Source: Sphingobacteriales bacterium
GTDB taxonomy: Bacteria; Bacteroidota; Bacteroidia; Chitinophagales; Chitinophagaceae
Assembly (NCBI GenBank): GCA_900299255.1
Contig: OMJB01000025.1
Coordinates: forward strand, 1 to 33,563
Direction of reading: 5' to 3'
Length of the DNA: 33,563 nt
This document shows, in pieces, positions 32,025 to 33,563 of the stretch. Each line of letters begins with the position of its first letter. Positions within the stretch are counted from its first letter, which is position 1. The notes under the pieces are model-generated. The model had not been told where the DNA came from, made no database searches, and saw only the letters and a list, made by a program, of their open reading frames with translations. A program made the translations under genes and the position numbers.

Positions 32025-32468
32025 ATGATTGATCTGGATTTTTCAAAATGCAAGCTGACGCTTAGAAGAGACGGGGACAGGAACCTCATCTTTGATCCAA
32101 TCAGGAAAAAGTGGCTTGTGCTTACTCCGGAGGAACATGTGCGGCAATTTGTGCTACAGTATTTGATCAGCGTATTGCATTATCCGGCAGCATTGATTGC
32201 AGTAGAGAAAACAATCAGTGTAGGGGCTATGAAGAAAAGGTATGATATAGTTGTGTATAACAGAAACCATGAGCCATGGCTGCTGGCTGAGTGCAAAGCC
32301 CCTGAAGTGGAAATTACTGAAACAACGCTACATCAGCTGCTCAACTATCAGCGCACTATCCGATCAGATTACTGGCTGCTTACAAATGGGCACCAGACAT
32401 ACTGCGCAGATGCCAGTCAGAGTGAGCAAATTGAATGGCTGCATTTACTTCCCTCTTATGAGCTTTAA
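32025..32468 (+). CDS. Stand-alone type I restriction HsdR N-terminal-domain (PD-(D/E)XK-like) protein
   Basis: This 147-residue protein is the HsdR_N_2 type domain found in Bacteroidota as a single-domain protein: FDPIRKKWLVLTPEEHVRQF, a helix to HYPAALIAVEKTI, then RYDIVVYN (D74) and LLAECKAPEVEI (E89, K91), and a closing DYWLLTNGHQTYC. D-ExK matches a PD-(D/E)XK nuclease core. No helicase part, specificity or methylase gene is nearby, so it is not part of a type I restriction system here. Function of the orphan form is unknown. Its 3' end overlaps that of the convergent protease gene by 24 bases. Confidence 0.85.
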   Translation: MIDLDFSKCKLTLRRDGDRNLIFDPIRKKWLVLTPEEHVRQFVLQYLISVLHYPAALIAVEKTISVGAMKKRYDIVVYNRNHEPWLLAECKAPEVEITETTLHQLLNYQRTIRSDYWLLTNGHQTYCADASQSEQIEWLHLLPSYEL

Positions 32469-33563
32469 GTAGTGGTCGCTGTTCAGTGCATCGAGCGCTT
32501 TGTTCACTACTTCATCTTTTTTTATGCTGATCGTATAATAACCGTTGTCTCTGAACAAAAACCTTGCCAGCTGGGCTTTTATCTGAGTGTTGAAGAAATC
32601 TCCGTTTGCGGGTTTAGATAGCTCTTTCAGTACATTCTTTTTGACATCGGGTGAGAGCATGGCCAGATAGCTACCGGCCACCTGTTCCTGAGCATTGAAA
32701 GATTGGTTGTAGTCGGTAATGCTTTTGTAACCGAGTTTTTGTTTGTTGTGAATAAAGTAGTCCCAAATGGCAGTTTTCAGTTCTTCGCTGTAGACCATTT
32801 TCAGTAAAGCCACTGAGAGGAATGAAGTATCGTAAGGTACGTACACATCAGGCTTAATGCCGCCACCGCTGTATACTATACGGTGGCTGGCCGTGTAAAA
32901 TACGGATGTGTCGGCGGCTGATGAATCGTTTGCCGTGAGTGCATCCGCATCGAAACGTTTTTCATAGTCCTCCTGGTACGCTTCCCTGCCGTTGGCAAAT
33001 GACCGCTGAATACAGCGGCCGGAAGGTGTATAGTATTTTGCAATTGTGAGCCTGATTGCAGCGCCATCGGGCAGGTCATATTGTTCCTGCACAAGGCCTT
33101 TTCCAAATGTGCGCCTGCCCACAATAATGCCTCTGTCCCAGTCCTGAATGGCGCCAGCCAGAATTTCGCTTGCTGATGCGGAGCTTTCATTGACCAGTAC
33201 TGCGAGCCTGCCATTTTCAAAAAGCCCTTTCACACTTGCTTTGTATTCCTTTCTTGCAGAGTGCGTTCCCCTGGTAAATACAATCAACTTAGAGCTGTCG
33301 AGGAATTCATCTGCTATGCTTGTAGCTGCATCAATATAACCGCCAGGATTATCGCGGAGGTCGAGAATAATCTGTTTTGCGCCTTTCCCTTTAAGTTTTT
33401 TCAGTGCTGCGGTGCATTCATCATAAGTTGTAGCACTGAATCTGTTGATTTTTATGTATCCGGTGTTGTCGTCCACCATCAGGCTGGCATCTACACTGTA
33501 AATGGGAATGATGCCGCGGGACAGCGCTATTTTTCTGACACCAGTTACTCCCGGTTTTTTTAC
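32445..33563 (-). CDS. S41 family C-terminal processing protease (CtpA/Prc), 5' end outside the window
   Basis: The frame is open to the window edge, so the leader and most of the PDZ domain are missing. Visible parts are the PDZ end (KKPGVTGVRKIALSRG), the S41 core with GYIKINRFSATTYDECTAAL and IILDLRDNPGGYIDAATSIA, the catalytic Ser in VNESSASASEILAGAIQDWD, the catalytic Lys in GRRTFGKGLVQEQYDLPDGA, then TIAKYYTPSGRCIQR and a C-terminal helical tail. These enzymes cut periplasmic or outer-membrane proteins at their C-termini. The ATG at 33479 is internal, not the true start. Confidence 0.93.
   Translation of the reverse strand, partial: VKKPGVTGVRKIALSRGIIPIYSVDASLMVDDNTGYIKINRFSATTYDECTAALKKLKGKGAKQIILDLRDNPGGYIDAATSIADEFLDSSKLIVFTRGTHSARKEYKASVKGLFENGRLAVLVNESSASASEILAGAIQDWDRGIIVGRRTFGKGLVQEQYDLPDGAAIRLTIAKYYTPSGRCIQRSFANGREAYQEDYEKRFDADALTANDSSAADTSVFYTASHRIVYSGGGIKPDVYVPYDTSFLSVALLKMVYSEELKTAIWDYFIHNKQKLGYKSITDYNQSFNAQEQVAGSYLAMLSPDVKKNVLKELSKPANGDFFNTQIKAQLARFLFRDNGYYTISIKKDEVVNKALDALNSDHYLKLIRGK

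Noticed and set aside
32025-32468. Type I restriction-modification system
   Set aside because: Only the HsdR N-terminal domain is present, with no helicase, methylase or specificity gene in the window.

Overview
The window reads as chromosomal DNA of a Bacteroidota bacterium, most likely a Chitinophagaceae-type member. The evidence is the gene families and signals seen together: type 9 secretion (T9SS) sorting domains of both type A and type B, an S46 dipeptidyl peptidase, a CarboxypepD_reg/plug/beta-barrel outer-membrane protein, two ECF sigma systems, lipoproteins, Bacteroidetes -7 promoter elements of the form TAnnTTTG, and few Shine-Dalgarno sequences. I see no rRNA, tRNA, CRISPR array, insertion sequence or complete prophage.

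Layout. 1-5,100: an exported S46 peptidase, a T9SS type B-sorted secreted protein and a small muconolactone-isomerase-like protein, with two copies of a double-hairpin interspersed repeat at gene 3' ends. 5,100-9,490: an outer-membrane barrel receptor, then a repeat-rich accessory island carrying a helix-turn-helix gene of phage-terminase-small-subunit type that is cut by an in-frame amber codon; similar hairpin repeats lie on both sides. 9,490-11,830: a tandem OmpA-domain protein, a four-helix membrane protein and a queuosine-precursor transporter, closed by a bidirectional terminator. 11,850-14,960: an ECF sigma factor and a large downstream protein with an inner-membrane anchor, a very long Asn/Ser/Thr/His-rich spacer and a C-terminal barrel, apparently an anti-sigma and outer-membrane sensor in one chain. 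15,270-17,900: an ECF42-type sigma factor with its usual DGPF/YCII partners and a DinB protein; the sigma gene is split by a -1 frameshift between its core and its C-terminal extension, and a canonical A_AAA_AAC heptamer lies in the overlap. 18,200-22,130: Mrp ATPase with an FGE-fold protein, a small lipoprotein and a TlpA-type thioredoxin lipoprotein. 22,430-26,650: a four-gene export operon (ATPase, lipoprotein adaptor, DevC-like permease, TolC). 26,780-33,563: HemD, a T9SS type A-sorted protein, a stand-alone F1 gamma subunit with its own promoter and terminator, a lipoprotein, AMP nucleosidase, an orphan HsdR-N-domain protein and the 3' part of a CtpA-type S41 protease that runs off the window.

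Most of the window is ordinary. The parts most worth a second look are the split ECF42 sigma factor, the double-membrane-spanning anti-sigma/barrel protein with nested inverted repeats upstream of its operon, and the amber-interrupted helix-turn-helix gene inside its repeat island.
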